Below are positions 1 through 13,346 of a DNA stretch of 64,000 nt, one piece after another. The first letter of the stretch is position 1. Every line of letters begins with the position of its first letter. The translations under genes were made by a program, and so were the position numbers. Origin of the DNA: Halichoerus grypus (taxonomy: Eukaryota > Chordata > Mammalia > Carnivora > Phocidae). The stretch is taken from positions 51,799,008-51,863,007 of the forward strand of contig NC_135718.1 in NCBI RefSeq assembly GCF_964656455.1, in the 5' to 3' direction. The notes beneath the pieces are model-generated. The model was not told the DNA's origin. It did not search any database and saw nothing but the letters and a program-made list of their open reading frames with translations.

Positions 1-86
1 GTGCTTTTAGTATTGTATCTAAGAAGGCTTTGCATAACCAAGGTAATGAAGATCTACTACATTTTACTCTAAGAATTTTATAGTTT

Positions 87-279
87 GTTTTTTTTTTTAA
101 ATGTTTTATTTATTTATTCATGAGAGTCAGAGAGAGAGAGAGAGAGAGGCAGAGGCAGAGGGAGAAGCAGGCTCCCCGCCTAGCAGGGAGCCCGATGCGG
201 GACTCGATCCCAGGACCCCGGGATCATGACCTGAGCCGAAGGCAGACGCTTAACCATCTGAGCCACCCAGGCACCCAGG
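87..279 (-). repeat. SINEC
   Basis: Full copy with duplication ATTTTATAGTTT at 75-86 and 280-291. Confidence 0.93.
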
Positions 280-291
280 ATTTTATAGTTT

Positions 292-1786
292 TAGTTAGCT
301 CTTACATTTTAGGTCCATAGTCCATTTGAAGTTTATTTTTGTGTATGCTGTAAGGGAAGGGTTACTACTTTGTTTAAATAGGAGAATGTTGACAGGCTGA
401 AGGAAAGGAAGCAGGAAACAAGACACTGATTATGAAGCAAGGTCTCTGAAGAGGCAGGGAAAGAACATGGAGAACAAGTAGAGGGACTAACATTTACCAG
501 GAAGAAATCACCTCTTCCTTGGAGACAAGAGGGATGGTGAGGTAATGAATAGAACAGAGATATTAACTGTAACTGTGGGGTCTATGAGCTATATCTTCTT
601 AGGAATTTACAAAACATTAGTTTAAGGATCTAAGATAAGCTTCAGTCAGGAAATGTTTAATTTTATTTAATCCACCACTTTCCAAATTATTTATTTCTTA
701 ATACCTACTAACCTATGATGAAATTAGGATTTATAGGATACACTTAGGGAACAAAGTGATCTAGGCCACAAGTTACAAACCAGTGGCCTTTGTGAGGAAT
801 TTGGATGAAGGGTAATTTTTGTTTCAGCCACATTTTTTTTGAAATCAAGAAATTTCATAAAGATACAAATATCTGACATCTCTTAAAATATCAGAAGATT
901 TGGCCACATCAGATCTGCATTTCAGCAAAGAAACAATTTGCTAGAACCCAAATGTCCCAAACAGGACATATACTCTCTGCACCACTCCTATAACCTTAAC
1001 ATCCAGACCATTTCACTCATTTATGTCACTTCCTGGTCCCTGTGGGTATCTGGGTTTATCATTTCTGCACTAGGCAACCCTCTCAGTGTCTATACAGAGT
1101 GAAAATTCCTGAAGCCGCTCTTAGAAATTCCTTGTCCAAGTCCTCTAAATATTTTCTGTTATAAAAGTGCTCTTCTTGTGAGAGCTATGAGAGAAAGACC
1201 AAGAGAAGTATTTATGCCAGGAATGACAAAATGGCAGTGTATGGCCAACGTGCAATCTACAGTCCTATTTTGTTTGACTTGCACAGTATTTTTTTAAATG
1301 GAAAATGTCACATTAAAAAGAAATACAGATTTCTAGATTTTATTGGTTATCAGGAAGATCTGGTAACACTAGGCTCTGTTTCCATTTGGCATCAATAAGC
1401 TGGAGATAGCAGTTTTCTTCAATCAGGTCCTGCATTTTTCAGTTTACCACAGTCCCTACCACTCCCCAGTGTCCTCTAACTGGTCTGATTCACACATTTA
1501 CCTATTTGGCCGTGCAGGCATTCTGAGTTTGTGCCACCTGATTTAACAAAAACATTCAGTTCTTAATTAGCACAGTGCACAAGGCAAGATTCCCAACATC
1601 ATGAGTGTCATGGGAAATTCTACTTATGCCTCAGCTATCTCACTAATGAAATATCCCACTCTCCCCCCAAATACATATCCAGATCAAAAAAAAAAAAAAT
1701 GACTGGAAGGAAACACAACACAAAAAGTAGAATTTCACACGATCTTTATTTTCTTCTGAATCTTTTTCTGTACTTTCCAGGTTTTT
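292..1786. other. Unique intronic DNA, nothing recognised
   Basis: No repeat, exon-like frame or RNA gene that I can recognise. Ordinary AT-rich composition. Confidence 0.6.
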
Positions 1787-1800
1787 AAAAATAGACTATG

Positions 1801-1970
1801 GGGGCACCTGGGTGGCACAGTCAGTTGAGCAGCTGACTCTTGGTTTTGGATCGGGTCATGATCTTGGGGTCGTGAGATTGAGCCCAGAGTCTTCTCTCTC
1901 CTTCTCCCTCTGCCCCTCCCACTCGTGCTTGCTTTCTTTCCCTCTCTAAAATAAATAAATAAATCTTTTT
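1801..1970 (+). repeat. SINEC (older, shortened body)
   Basis: Head GGGGCACCTGGGTGGCACAG. Flanked by AAAAATAGACTATG (1787-1800) and AAAAATGACTATG (1971-1983). Confidence 0.9.
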
Positions 1971-1983
1971 AAAAATGACTATG

Positions 1984-2408
1984 TGGGGCACCTCGGTAGC
2001 TCAGTCGTTAAGCGTCTGCCTTCGGCTCAGGTCATCTTCCCGGGGTCCTGGGATCGAGCCCCGCATCGGGCTCCCTGCTCGGCGGGAAGCCTGCTTCTCC
2101 CTCTCCCTCTCCCCCTGCTTGTGTTCCTGCTCTTGCTGTTTCTCTCTCTCTGTCAAATAAATAAATAAAATCTTTTTTTTTTTTTTAAGATTTTTTTTTT
2201 TATTTATTTATTTGAGAGAGAGAGAATGAGAGAGAGCAAGCACATGAGATGGGGGAGGGTCAGAGGGAGAAGCAGACTCCCCGCCGAGCAGGGAGCCCGA
2301 TGCGGGACTCAATCCAGGGACTCCAGGATCATGACCTGAGCCGAAGGCAGTCGCCCAACCAACTGAGCCACCCAGGCGCCCCAAATAAATAAAATCTTAA
2401 AAAAAAAA
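1984..2408 (+). repeat. SINEC interrupted in its tail by another SINEC
   Basis: Head at 1985. The AAATAAAT tail is split at 2174 and resumes at 2383. The flank AATGACTATG recurs at about 2407-2416, giving three direct copies of the same target. Confidence 0.88.
2175..2382 (-). repeat. SINEC nested in the tail of another
   Basis: Duplication AAATAAATAAAATCTT, taken from the host SINE tail, at 2159-2174 and 2383-2398. Confidence 0.93.
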
Positions 2409-3036
2409 TGACTATGCATTGCCTTCATAATCAGAAAAATATAAACTAAGTTTCTAAAATGGGTCAACAATATTCATGGTAAGTAATAATCTATAAAGTA
2501 ATGAGAAATCACCAGTGCCTAAAAGGTTCAAATTTTGACCAACTGCCAAAAACGGAATTTAAATGTGCATCAATGATAACACAATCACATGAGATAAACA
2601 GTAGATGAACCATGTCTGTGGCAAGTTCTAGTGTCAAGCAAGCTTATTTGCTGCAACATACTTTCCCTTAGAACCAGTGTTAAGTTGCCTTGGCAGCAGC
2701 TGTTTATTGTAACCCAACATAAAACTGACTGTATCAGTTAAGGCTAGATAAATGTTAGCACAGCAGCCTGATCACCAGATTCCTGTTTATGAAGATGCTG
2801 GGGGCAGGCTTCCAATTTGCAAATACTATACTTCATTCTCTCCCTCAACTCAGGATTCTTCTGTACACTTCACAATTACTTACACTTGCGCTCTGGATGG
2901 CCACTAATTTAATAATAAAGCATGTCATCAGCACAGGGAACTTCTCCCCACCACCCAGTTTCTCCCGAGCCCTCTCAAGTGAACACAAAATATGCTCCTT
3001 CCATTTCACAGAAAATTTCAGAGTAAAAAAGAATTT

Positions 3037-3224
3037 GGGGGGCGCCTGGCTGGCTCAGTTGGTTAAGTGTCTGCCTTCGGCTCAGGTCATGATCCCCGGG
3101 GTCCTGGGATAGAGCCTCATGTTGGGATCTCTGCTCAGCGGGAGGTCTGCTTCTCCCTCTCCCTCTGTATTCTTTCTCTCTCTCTCTCTCAAATAAATAA
3201 AATCTTAAAAGAAAAAAAAAAAAG
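3037..3224 (+). repeat. SINEC
   Basis: AAAGAATTTGG flanks it on the left (to 3037) and right (3225-3235). Confidence 0.9.
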
Positions 3225-3264
3225 AAAGAATTTGGCAACCTAATCCAAAAGCATCACATCAGAA

Positions 3265-3370
3265 AGGAAGCTCAGAGAAGTAATTTCTCTAAGAAAGTTG
3301 CAGGACTTGAATGTGAATCCAAGCCTCTTGGCTCCATTTCCCGTGTTTTTAGGTACACTGCCTAACTTGC
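3265..3370 (-). repeat. MIR fragment
   Basis: AGAGAAGTAATTTCTCTAAG and TGTGAATCCAAGCCTCTTGG fit the antisense MIR core. Short and diverged. Confidence 0.55.
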
Positions 3371-3602
3371 AAGCAAGACATTAAGTGACAAATATTCCTA
3401 CACCCATTTACAGCATACCAAATCCTACTTAAAGTGATTTCTATTTTGGTTTGAAACATAGAGAAGCAAATACTACATCACATAAAGTTTCGCCAATTGT
3501 CACCCTTTAGTCCTACCTTTAGTAACAAGAAAGCAAGCAATAATTATGGGAAAATAAAAGGACTGTTTTTCATTCAATCTGCTTTAGTTTTTCTAATATT
3601 TT

Positions 3603-3784
3603 TTCAAGATTTTATTTATTTATTTGACAGAGAGAGAACACAAGCAGGGGGAGCCGCAGAGAGAGGGGGAGAAGCAGGATCCCCACTAAGCAGGGAGACT
3701 GATGTGGGGCTTGATCCCAGGACCCTGGGATCATGACCCAAGCCGAAGGCAGATGCTCAACCGACTGAGCCACCCAAGCGCCCC
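3603..3784 (-). repeat. SINEC
   Basis: Ends GAGCCACCCAAGCGCCCC on the right. The tail is TTTATTTATTTATTTGACAG on the left. Confidence 0.9.
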
Positions 3785-4040
3785 TTTAATTTTTTTAGTT
3801 ATTAAAAAGATTACTTAAACCGGAACTCAGTAGTAATCACACTAGTCTTATAATTAAATAACTATCACGTATTCATAAATACTGGTGGGGAGGAAAAGAT
3901 CATCGCATGATCTGGATATAATCTTCAAAAGATGCTTCATGTAAAGAACAAATTCCATTGGGGTCAGGTCTGGATTGTTCTTCCCTCATAGCCATGATAC
4001 ACAGTGACTAGCAAAGTGCTCAAAAAACAGTGCGAACTAG

Positions 4041-4273
4041 GGACGCCTGGGTAGCTCAATCCATTAAGTGACCAACTCTTGATTTCAGCTCAGGTCACAA
4101 TCTTAGGGTTCTGGGATTGAGCCCTGAGGCTGGCTCCACGCTCAGCAGGGAGTCTGCTTGTCCCTTTCCCTCTCCCTCTGCCCCACCACCCCCTCATGTG
4201 CGGGCATACGCGGTCTCTCTCTCTTGCGCTCTCTTTCAAATAAATAAAATCTTTAAATAAAGATAAAAAAATG
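4041..4273 (+). repeat. SINEC (older subtype)
   Basis: Head GGGACGCCTGGGTAGCTCAA and body CTTGATTTCAGCTCAGG. The A-rich tail at 4255-4273 became the target of the next SINEC. Confidence 0.88.
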
Positions 4274-4495
4274 TAGGGGCGCCTGGGTGGCTCAGTTGGT
4301 TAAGCATCTGCCTTCGGCTCAGGTCATGATCCCAGGGTCCTGGGATCGAGCCTCGCATCGGGCTCCCTGCCCAGCGGGAAGCCTGCTTCTCCCTCTCCCA
4401 CTCTCCCTGCTTGTGTTCCCTCTCTCGCTGTGTCTCTCTCTGTCAAATAAATAAACAAAATCTTAAAAAAAAAAAAAAAAAGAATTAAAAAAAAA
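4274..4495 (+). repeat. SINEC inserted in the tail of its neighbour
   Basis: AAAGATAAAAAAATG is duplicated at 4259-4273 and 4496-4510. Confidence 0.92.
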
Positions 4496-4711
4496 AAAGA
4501 TAAAAAAATGCCAACAAAAAAATTAACATTTAATTCTACCATTTTCATATCAGCCCACATATACCCTTTACTCCGTTCTAATTCCTTCTATTTCTGCACA
4601 ATTAACTCAGGAAGACCTTCATTCTTTTATTTTCATTCATTCTTCAATACACTTACAAACTAATCCTCTATTAAAGTGACTAGCTAGGCTCCTTTAAAAA
4701 AAAAAATCATG

Positions 4712-4909
4712 GGCGCCTGGGTGGCTCAGTCGTTAAGCGGCTGCCTTCGGCTCAGGTCATGATCCCAGCGTCCTGGGATCGAGCCCCGCATCGGGCTCCC
4801 TGCTCGGCGGAGAGCCTGCTTCTCCCTCTACCACTCCCCCTGCTTGTGTTCCCTCTCTCGCTGTCTCTCTCTCCATCAAATAAATAAATAAAATCTTAAA
4901 AAAAAAAAA
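4712..4909 (+). repeat. SINEC (young)
   Basis: Flanked by AAAAAATCATG at 4701-4711 and about 4912-4922. Confidence 0.93.
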
Positions 4910-5449
4910 AAAAAAAATCATGGATGAAATCACGAAAAAAAGAAAGCTAACTATTGCCAAGGAAAATCAGGTCAACTCTACCACCTGTCCTATATGCCTC
5001 ATACGTGATTATAAGGAAATAATGCATAAGAATGTGCTCTGTACATCATCAAAGTGTTATCAAATATAGGCTGCCTCTGTGCTATAAATGTTTAGTCCCT
5101 CAAAGTATCTCAAAGGCCCCACCGGCATCAAAACAGTCTCCATCTTCTTACCGCTCTCTAACCAAATCTGCTTTTCTCAAAGAACTATTATTCCACAGAA
5201 TTTAAAATATACTTTTTGTTTTTCTGCTTTAATAGCCAGAATTGCAAATGCATTCTTTCCTAATAGTTTTAGGTCACAAATATGCAGAATTTCAATAACA
5301 ATGTAGCTTTTGCAGATTAAGTCTCGGTATGTAACCACCATTTGTAACTTTGTCCCTCCGGAAAAATAACTCCAAACCAATTTGTAGATGAATTTTCAAA
5401 ACGCAACCCATTTTTATGTAGGGAAAACTGGGGACCTAGTGGAAAGTAA

Positions 5450-5695
5450 CATGGAGCTGTGGGGAAAGTACTGGGGCTTTGGAATGAATCTCTCCTCCTG
5501 CTCTGCTATTATTAATACTGTGTCCTTGGGCAAGTAACTTAATCTCTTTTGAGTCTCAGTCTCCTAACCAGTAAAACGGGAAAAGCAAAATCTCTCTCGG
5601 GGGCTAAAGAATGTAATACATATGTAAATTACCTAATACATATGTATCTTCCAGCGCCTGGAAGATAACAGGTACTAAATAAATATTAGTCCCTT
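5450..5695 (+). repeat. MIR
   Basis: TGTCCTTGGGCAAGTAACTT and AACCAGTAAAACGGG show the MIR core and tail side. Confidence 0.85.
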
Positions 5696-5784
5696 TTTCC
5701 CTCTGCCACTGTGGTATTCATTTGTGACTTCTGTTTTCTCCTTTTTAAAAAATTGTTTGTTTGTTTTTTAATTGAGCACATGAT

Positions 5785-5975
5785 GTAAGTTAGGAGCTCT
5801 TTATTAGCTCACTAAATCTTTATTAACAACCCTATGAGATAGGTACCATTACAATCTCATTTTACAGATGACAAAGAGAGGCACGGAAAGGTTCCTTGAT
5901 TTGCCTAAAATTACTCAGATAATGGGGTTGACTTCAGCATACACATGCTCTAATTCTAAACCACTCTACTGTGTA
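5785..5975 (-). repeat. MIR
   Basis: AACCCTATGAGATAGGTACC and CATTTTACAGATGACAAAG are antisense MIR. Confidence 0.85.
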
Positions 5976-6329
5976 TGTGTGTGGTTTTTTAATGAGGGAC
6001 AGGGATGCAATGATGTGTAATGTTTCCTATTGTTATACTGCATGATTCTATAACTCTGTGGAGCTATCAGACGGCAAGGACAAGAAAACCTTCAGGCTCA
6101 CAACGGGCAAATATAAACCATCAGGCTGCTGTCTAATCAACTCATACCCAATTGTTCTGGTTTCCCTTTCCAGAAGCTGGAAAGTTTCCACAGGCAGGAC
6201 AGGTTAGACTCACTAGGGCTGCAGCTGCTTCAGCTCCGTAACTGTTATTTGCTTAGGAACGATCAACTGAGTCAACCTGACAACCATTAGTTTTTAAAAT
6301 TGAACCAGGACTGACAAATAATGTAGCCT

Positions 6330-6577
6330 TTTACTTTTTTTAAGATAGACTGATTGATTGATTGATTGATTGATTTAGAGAGTGCACATGAGCGGCGAGT
6401 GGGGTAGAGGGTCAGAGGAGCGGGGGCATAAATGGGCAGAGGGATAGGGAGAAAATCTCAGGCTGACTCTAGACTGAGCACAGAGCCCGATGGAGGGCTC
6501 AATCTCACAACCCTGAGATCACAACCTGAGCCGAAATCAAGAGTCAGACACCGAACCACCTGAGCCACCCAGGTACT
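6330..6577 (-). repeat. SINEC (older) with GATT-repeat tail
   Basis: The usual TTTA tail is replaced by about six GATT units at 6352-6375. Head GAGCCACCCAGGTAC. Older body form with AAATCAAGAGTCAGAC. Confidence 0.85.
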
Positions 6578-7736
6578 TTTCACTTTTTTTTTTAATTACA
6601 GGTGTGGTCAAAATTTGAAATAGTAACCCAATGGCGAAAGTCTTTAAGTGTCTTTACTAATGTTGGGAGCCATCTTGCTTGCTAACTGGAGATCGTTCAG
6701 AGTCGCTTTTACAGTTTAGTAATTAAATTTGGCTCCAGGCTGTAATAGACACCCTGACCCATTAAATTACAGCCCGAAGCAAAATTACTTTATTTCTCCA
6801 CTCAAGCTATGAACACACTTCTTACCAACAGCCAAAACTGGAAATCCAGTGTTTCAGAGAATTCACGTGGCAGGTGGTTAAGGCTGCCGATTTAAAATGC
6901 CCATAGAGAAGACTTGTTTAATGGTACCTACACTAAATAAGCCCCCACCATTTTACCTTTAGGCTTTTGTTTTTCATATTTTTACCTCTTCTTCTCAATG
7001 ACTACAAACAGCATGACTACATATGGGCTGAGCAAGACTCAATTCTAAACTCGCTGAAAAGTGAAATAAGAGCACAGACCAAACTGGCCAAGATGTACAG
7101 ACAGAAAAAAAGCCACAACCATCCCCAGCAATAGTGTTTGTGCCTTTGGCAGATTGTATTTCATCACTGCTCCTTGTACAACATGAACAGATTAGACACA
7201 GCCTCGGTTTAATCAGAAGACTTTTACAGGAATAGTAAGTTTATTTCCTTTCGTTTCACTTGCTTACTAATACAAAAAATCAGTACTACAACCTACCTGT
7301 TGAATAGTTGCCACAGATAACTAAACCCTTTAGTAAGTTCTGGCTCTACCATCTTAGATAACTTATTTCCAGTTGGGCAAAAGGAAGAAACAGAATTAGT
7401 CAGAATTGAGAGATTTTTTTATTGTTAATGTTGCTTTAAGCCAAGTATTAGAAGTAAATGCTGGCAAAGCATCTATACACTAAACTACAATCCTTTTAAT
7501 TTCAGTCACCACTAAATATTAAGTTCGCTCCTAATGGTTCATTACAGAACAACACAAGGCTATATTGGTTCATAACTGGAAAACTTCCCAAACTGAATTT
7601 ACATGGAAGATATAACAGCAGAGAATCCCTGGAGATTGACAATGTATAAGGTTATCACTGTTGAAGTTAAAGTGTGAATTCCTAACTTAGCAGGCAAGTT
7701 TCCATAAACCTAGTAATCAGTAAATATATTCGTGTT
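6578..7736. other. Unique intronic DNA, nothing recognised
   Basis: 1.16 kb without a recognisable repeat. No long frame. Confidence 0.6.
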
Positions 7737-7980
7737 GGGGCGCCTGGATGGCTCAGTTGGTTAAGTGTCTGCCTTCAGCTCAGGTCATAATCCTGGGGTC
7801 CTGGGATAGAGCCCCAGATCGGGCTCCCTGCTCAGCAGGGAGTCTGCTTCTCCCTTTGTCCCTCCCCCGCCCCCCCACTGCTGTTCTCTCTCTCTCAAAT
7901 AAATGAATAAAATCTTATAAAAAATAAAAAGATTCTCTTTCTCCCTCTCCCTCTGCCCCTCTCCCTTTCTCTCTCAAAAA
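7737..7980 (+). repeat. SINEC with a second CT-rich tail
   Basis: A normal SINEC ends near 7930. It is followed by a second GATTCTCTTTCTCCCTC block and CTCTCTCAAAAAAC, as if the 3' piece of another SINEC were attached. Confidence 0.8.
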
Positions 7981-7994
7981 ACAAAACAAAACAA

Positions 7995-7996
<2 letters not shown>

Positions 7997-8028
<32 letters not shown>
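7997..8028. repeat. (TA)n microsatellite
   Basis: About 15 uninterrupted TA units follow an AAAAC-rich stretch. Confidence 0.95.
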
Positions 8029-8032
<4 letters not shown>

Positions 8033-8299
8033 TCATCTTAAATAATAATCACATAATTAGGTGATCCTCCTTAGGACAAATCCAAGTTCCCCCTAAGATA
8101 TACATCATCAAATGCTAGGTAGATATTGTGTAGGTAAACTTACCATGAATTCTTCTACACAGCTGATCCCATCGAAATATTACTCAGTGGTGCTGTATTT
8201 TTTTTTTTCCATAATAGACATAAACTAGAGATGTTGAAGACATCTCTTGTATCCTGATGTTTTTAGATTAATTTCTTCTTTAAATTATGTCCTGAGAAT

Positions 8300-8640
8300 T
8301 CTATGTGTAAGGCAACGTGCAGGTGACACAAAAATGCAGTTAGGGAATTTATGGCCTGGAAGAGCATCAGCACTACATGAATGCCACCAGCGAGGTAGAA
8401 CTTAGCACTACTGGGGGTAAGTGGACAGAGAGTACAACCAGTTGTTGAGATTAGGGCAGTCTTCAGTATTTGAGCTGAGCCTTAAAGCGTGGATATAATT
8501 TCTGGAGGGAAGAAGGTTATCTTAGATAGAAGGAAATGCAGTATATGCAAAGAAACAGAACTGAGAAGGACTTGAATTTGCTCGTGAAATGCCAAGGAGT
8601 CTCACTGGGCTAGTACAGGCTTTGAGGGAGGGGCACTATG
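8300..8640 (-). repeat. L2-like fossil
   Basis: TTTGAGCTGAGCCTTAAAGC with GGAAATGCAGTATATGCAAAG follows the antisense L2 pattern. Diverged. Confidence 0.5.
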
Positions 8641-8756
8641 GTGGGGTAGGACCACCAGTGGGTTCTGATTTTGGCTTTTCCTATGTCAAAGGTACCTGCT
8701 TCAGACACTCTGTTGATCATGTCTGAGAATACATTTTCTTATTTTTAAAATGAGAG

Positions 8757-8868
8757 GGCTGAGGGCATCTGGCCAGCTCAGTAAGTAAAGCATGCGACTC
8801 TTGATCTTGGGGCCAGAAGTCGAGCCCTATGTTGGGCATAGAGCTTACTTTAAAAAAAAAAAAGAGAG
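8757..8868 (+). repeat. Short tRNA-type SINEC
   Basis: tRNA-like part only (GGGCATCTGGCCAGCTCAG, TTGATCTTGGGGCCAG) with a poly(A) and GA tail. The CT-rich body is missing. Confidence 0.75.
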
Positions 8869-8934
8869 AGAGAGAGAGTTGGATTAGAACATCTCTGAAG
8901 TCATTTCCAACTTTATAAATCTAAAACTCTGGGT

Positions 8935-9248
8935 CAGGGGCTGGCAAACTTTTTCTATAAAGGGCCAGACAGTAAATATTTTAGGCTTTGTGGACCATAT
9001 GGTCTCTGTCACAACTTCTCAACACTGTTGTAGGGTGAAAGCAATCATAGAAAATATGTAAATGAGTGGATAGGGCAGTTCCAATAAAGCTGTATTTATG
9101 GATATTGAAACTTTAATTTTATATAACTTCATGTAACATGAAATATTCTTTTGATTTTTTTTTTTCAAACATTCACAAATATAAACACTATTTTAGCTCC
9201 TGGGTAGTCCACATTTTGGCCCACAGGCTGTAGTTTGCAGACTTCTCC
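8935..9248 (+). mobile_element. hAT-type DNA transposon fossil
   Basis: It begins CAGGGGCTGGCAAACTTTTTC and ends GTAGTTTGCAGACTTCT, decayed inverted ends of the CAGGGGTCGGCAAAC family. Inside are AAAGGGCCAGACAGTAAATA and CCATATGGTCTCTGTC. It is non-autonomous. Confidence 0.8.
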
Positions 9249-9491
9249 ACTCCATAGAGAAATAAGAACAGAAAGGGGTTGGGGGGTGGTAGCCCTCAAG
9301 AGCTAGAATAAGGAGTTTAGATTAATTTAGAAGACAACTGGAGGAGGTACAAGCTTCTGAGCAAGGAAAGTGTTGAGATCAGAGCTGTACTTAGATTTAC
9401 TAAGTAAACTGGCAGTAACGGATGGGAGTGAGAGACTAGCAGGTAACTATCAAGGAGGGATACTATTAAAGCCTAATCTAGACTGGTAGCT

Positions 9492-9605
9492 TTGAGGAAG
9501 AAGAAGAAGAAAAAAGATATGGAAGGAAAGATCAACAGAACACTACTTGGGAAAAAAAAAAAAAAAGAAGAGAAAAAATAAAAGAAAAAAAGAAGAGGAA
9601 AAGTT
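9492..9605. repeat. Purine-only tract
   Basis: Nearly all A and G (GAAGAAGAAGAAG, GAAGAGAAAAAATAAAAGAA). The lysine-rich open frame here is an artefact of it. Confidence 0.85.
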
Positions 9606-10259
9606 TTATCTGGCAACCATAATAAAAGGGGTCAATTTCTGGACAAGGGGGAAGATGGGGATTTTGCATTCCCATTCCTCAGTGCCATCAGTACATGACT
9701 GCAGACTAATTGAGGAATTTGCCTATGTATGGAAACTTTAGAACAAACAGCCCAAGTTGGAGCTTCCGGTTCAAAGATAAAAGTTTTCTGGTATATTTCA
9801 GGTAAAATATAACATTCATATTTCCCTGTTAGAGGTGCAATAGATATAGCAGTTTTAGAGATGATGTTTATTTATTTATGGCTCCTTGTTCTCCAGGGAC
9901 TTTTCAGCAGCCTTTTCAAATTAGGAAACAGTATTCATCTGGTGTATATAGATATATCGTTGCGCTCAGAATTTTAAAATCACTCTGCTGACTGTGACTT
10001 GGAATTTATATCTATTTCTTCTCCCTCTGACAGAGAAAAAACTGCAGTGCTGCAAATACAACTGATTTAGCATTACATATCTCCCAAGTGCAAGTAATCC
10101 CACAGTATGAGAGTACTGCATGCCTTCCAGAACTCAAATTTATAAGGTGGGTTAGGTTGGAGGGAAGAGGAGTGCAAACACACGTGCACATAAGTAGCTC
10201 TAATTCATGACAGTATCTGATAAGAAACATAGGCAAGCCTTATGGAGAGATTAATTTCA

Positions 10260-10375
10260 ACTGAGCAGCCTGGAAAGGACTTCATGGAGAAAGTGACATC
10301 AACATTGGGCCCATTTTAACAAGAGAAGAAGGGTGATTCCAAGCATTGAGAACAGTGCAAACAGTAACAAGAAAA
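10260..10375 (-). repeat. L2-like fossil
   Basis: GGAAAGGACTTCATGGAGAAAG and GCATTGAGAACAGTGCAAAC resemble antisense L2. Confidence 0.45.
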
Positions 10376-10389
10376 AGATGTGGGAAAAT

Positions 10390-10645
10390 ACTGGATTTAT
10401 CTTTCTTACTTCAAAAGTGATATATGTTTATTGTTAGGGGGAAAACATGAATTATGGTAAGAAAAAAAGTGTGTAACCTGAAATCCCACCACTCAATCCC
10501 CCCACATTTTAGTGTATGCTTTTCCACATATAGGATAATACAAAATGGGATCATTCTAAATATATCCCCCTACTGTTTTTTGCCTAACGTCTTACCACAG
10601 ATATCTGTCCATGCCAGCGTGGAATACATACTGGAGTGATTAAAA
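10390..10645 (-). repeat. L1ME fragment
   Basis: CCACCACTCAATCCCCCCAC, ACAAAATGGGATCATTCTAA and TGCCTAACGTCTTACC are antisense L1ME. The short open frames here are by-products. Confidence 0.7.
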
Positions 10646-11112
10646 ACCACTGCCATACCTGAGTTCAAGGCCAAGTATAGCCCTTTCCTTAGAGCTCCCA
10701 CTACAACTTGATCTTTTTCTGTTTTCTTCAAGATCTCTACAGGTAGATCCATGATACTAGCCACTGTATTTTTCTTTCTTCCATATGAAATCAAAAAGGT
10801 ATGGGTATAACTTATTTAATAAAATAATTAGTAATTTTTAAAACCATTTTGTTTTACTGGTGCATTTCTGAAATTGAGAATACTGGAATCCAAGTGTAAA
10901 TTAAGTAACAAAGAGGCTCTCTAGAATTTGCCCCCTCTTTCTCTATTTGCACTCCCCCAGTGCTTGAAGGCAGCCTTCACTATCTCTTGGATGGATGGCT
11001 CTCCAACAATGTGTGTCTCACTCTCTAATCTATCTTCCCCACCACTACCAGGATTATCTTTCTCAAACCCAAAACTGTCCATGTTATACCACAATTTAAA
11101 ATCCTTCCATTG

Positions 11113-11301
11113 CTGGGGCACCTGGACGGCTCAGTCGGTTTAGTGGCTGGCTCTTGATTTTGGGTCAAGTCATGATCTCAGGGTTGTGGGACTGGGCCCC
11201 CTGTCAGCCCTGCACCGGGCATGGAGCCTGCTTAAGATTCTCTCTCTCCCTCTCCCTCTGCCCCTCCTCCCCTTCCCTCTCAAATAAATAAATAAATAAA
11301 T
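11113..11301 (+). repeat. SINEC
   Basis: AAAATCCTTCCATTG duplicated at 11098-11112 and 11302-11316. Confidence 0.94.
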
Positions 11302-11349
11302 AAAATCCTTCCATTGACTTACATCCAGTGCTTGGAACGGTCCCCTTCT

Positions 11350-11705
11350 AGAAATTACCTTATAAATATACTTGCACAGGCATAAAATGACTTAACTGTA
11401 TCATTCATTGCCACAGTCAGAAATAGCAAAAGATCATAAATAACCTAAGGTCCTTCCATAAGGACCTAGTTACATAAATTATGTTACAATCATCAATGGA
11501 TTATTATGTAACTGTCAAAAGACTCAATATATAGTGATAAAAAATGTTCTCCAAAGTATGTTAAGGGAAAAAAAAATCAAGGAACCGTACGATAGGTCAC
11601 CATAAAAGGGGAAAACATATCGCCTGAATATGCATAAGCTATCTTAGAAGCATACCCAAGACATTGGGTTTCCTATGTTCACTGGTTACCTATAAATATA
11701 AAATC
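11350..11705 (+). repeat. L1M/L1ME 3' fragment
   Basis: ATCAATGGATTATTATGTAAC, AGTATGTTAAGGGAAAA and ATATGCATAAGCTATCTTAG fit an old L1 3' UTR on the plus strand. Confidence 0.6.
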
Positions 11706-12132
11706 TTTAAAAAAATTTTTGAACTAGGTGAGTTTTTTACTTATTCAAAAATTAAAGTTGGGTTTTTTTCTGATTGGTTAATATGGCACATAAGTCCCTT
11801 CCCAAGCTAACAAAATCTACCTTAGTAGTCTCTTTACTAAAACCGCCCCACTCCTTCACTGCTCATTCACACTCCTGCCCTGCACAGAAGGCTTTCCCAT
11901 TTTTCTCTGGCTGGCAAACTTCTTCATGCTTCAAATACTGACTCTCTAAGACAGAATGAACTTCCCCTCCTGTCTTCCTGCCATATTCTACAAAAGGGCC
12001 TTTGGCCTGATTTGATTACGTGTTTGTTCCCTGGCATCAGTGGCTGGGTTCACAGTCTTACCTGACTCCATGAGGAGGTTCTACCCCTCAGGGACAAAGT
12101 CCAGACCTCAGAAGGCAATGAAAGAGTGATGA

Positions 12133-13290
<1,158 letters not shown>

Positions 13291-13346
13291 AATGCAGTAC
13301 ACACATACAATGGAATATTATTTAGCCTTAAAAAGAAGGAAATTCT

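Noticed and set aside
120..320. Recurring Arg/Glu-rich or Gly/Ser-rich small proteins at many places
   Set aside because: They are translations of SINEC copies (RERER from the CT-rich body, GLDPRTLGS from the tRNA-like part).
4274..4350. tRNA genes
   Set aside because: tRNA-Lys-like A and B boxes occur only as SINEC heads, without a foldable mature tRNA or a pol III terminator at the right place.
9547..9741. Lys-rich small protein
   Set aside because: It comes from a purine-only tract followed by unrelated sequence.
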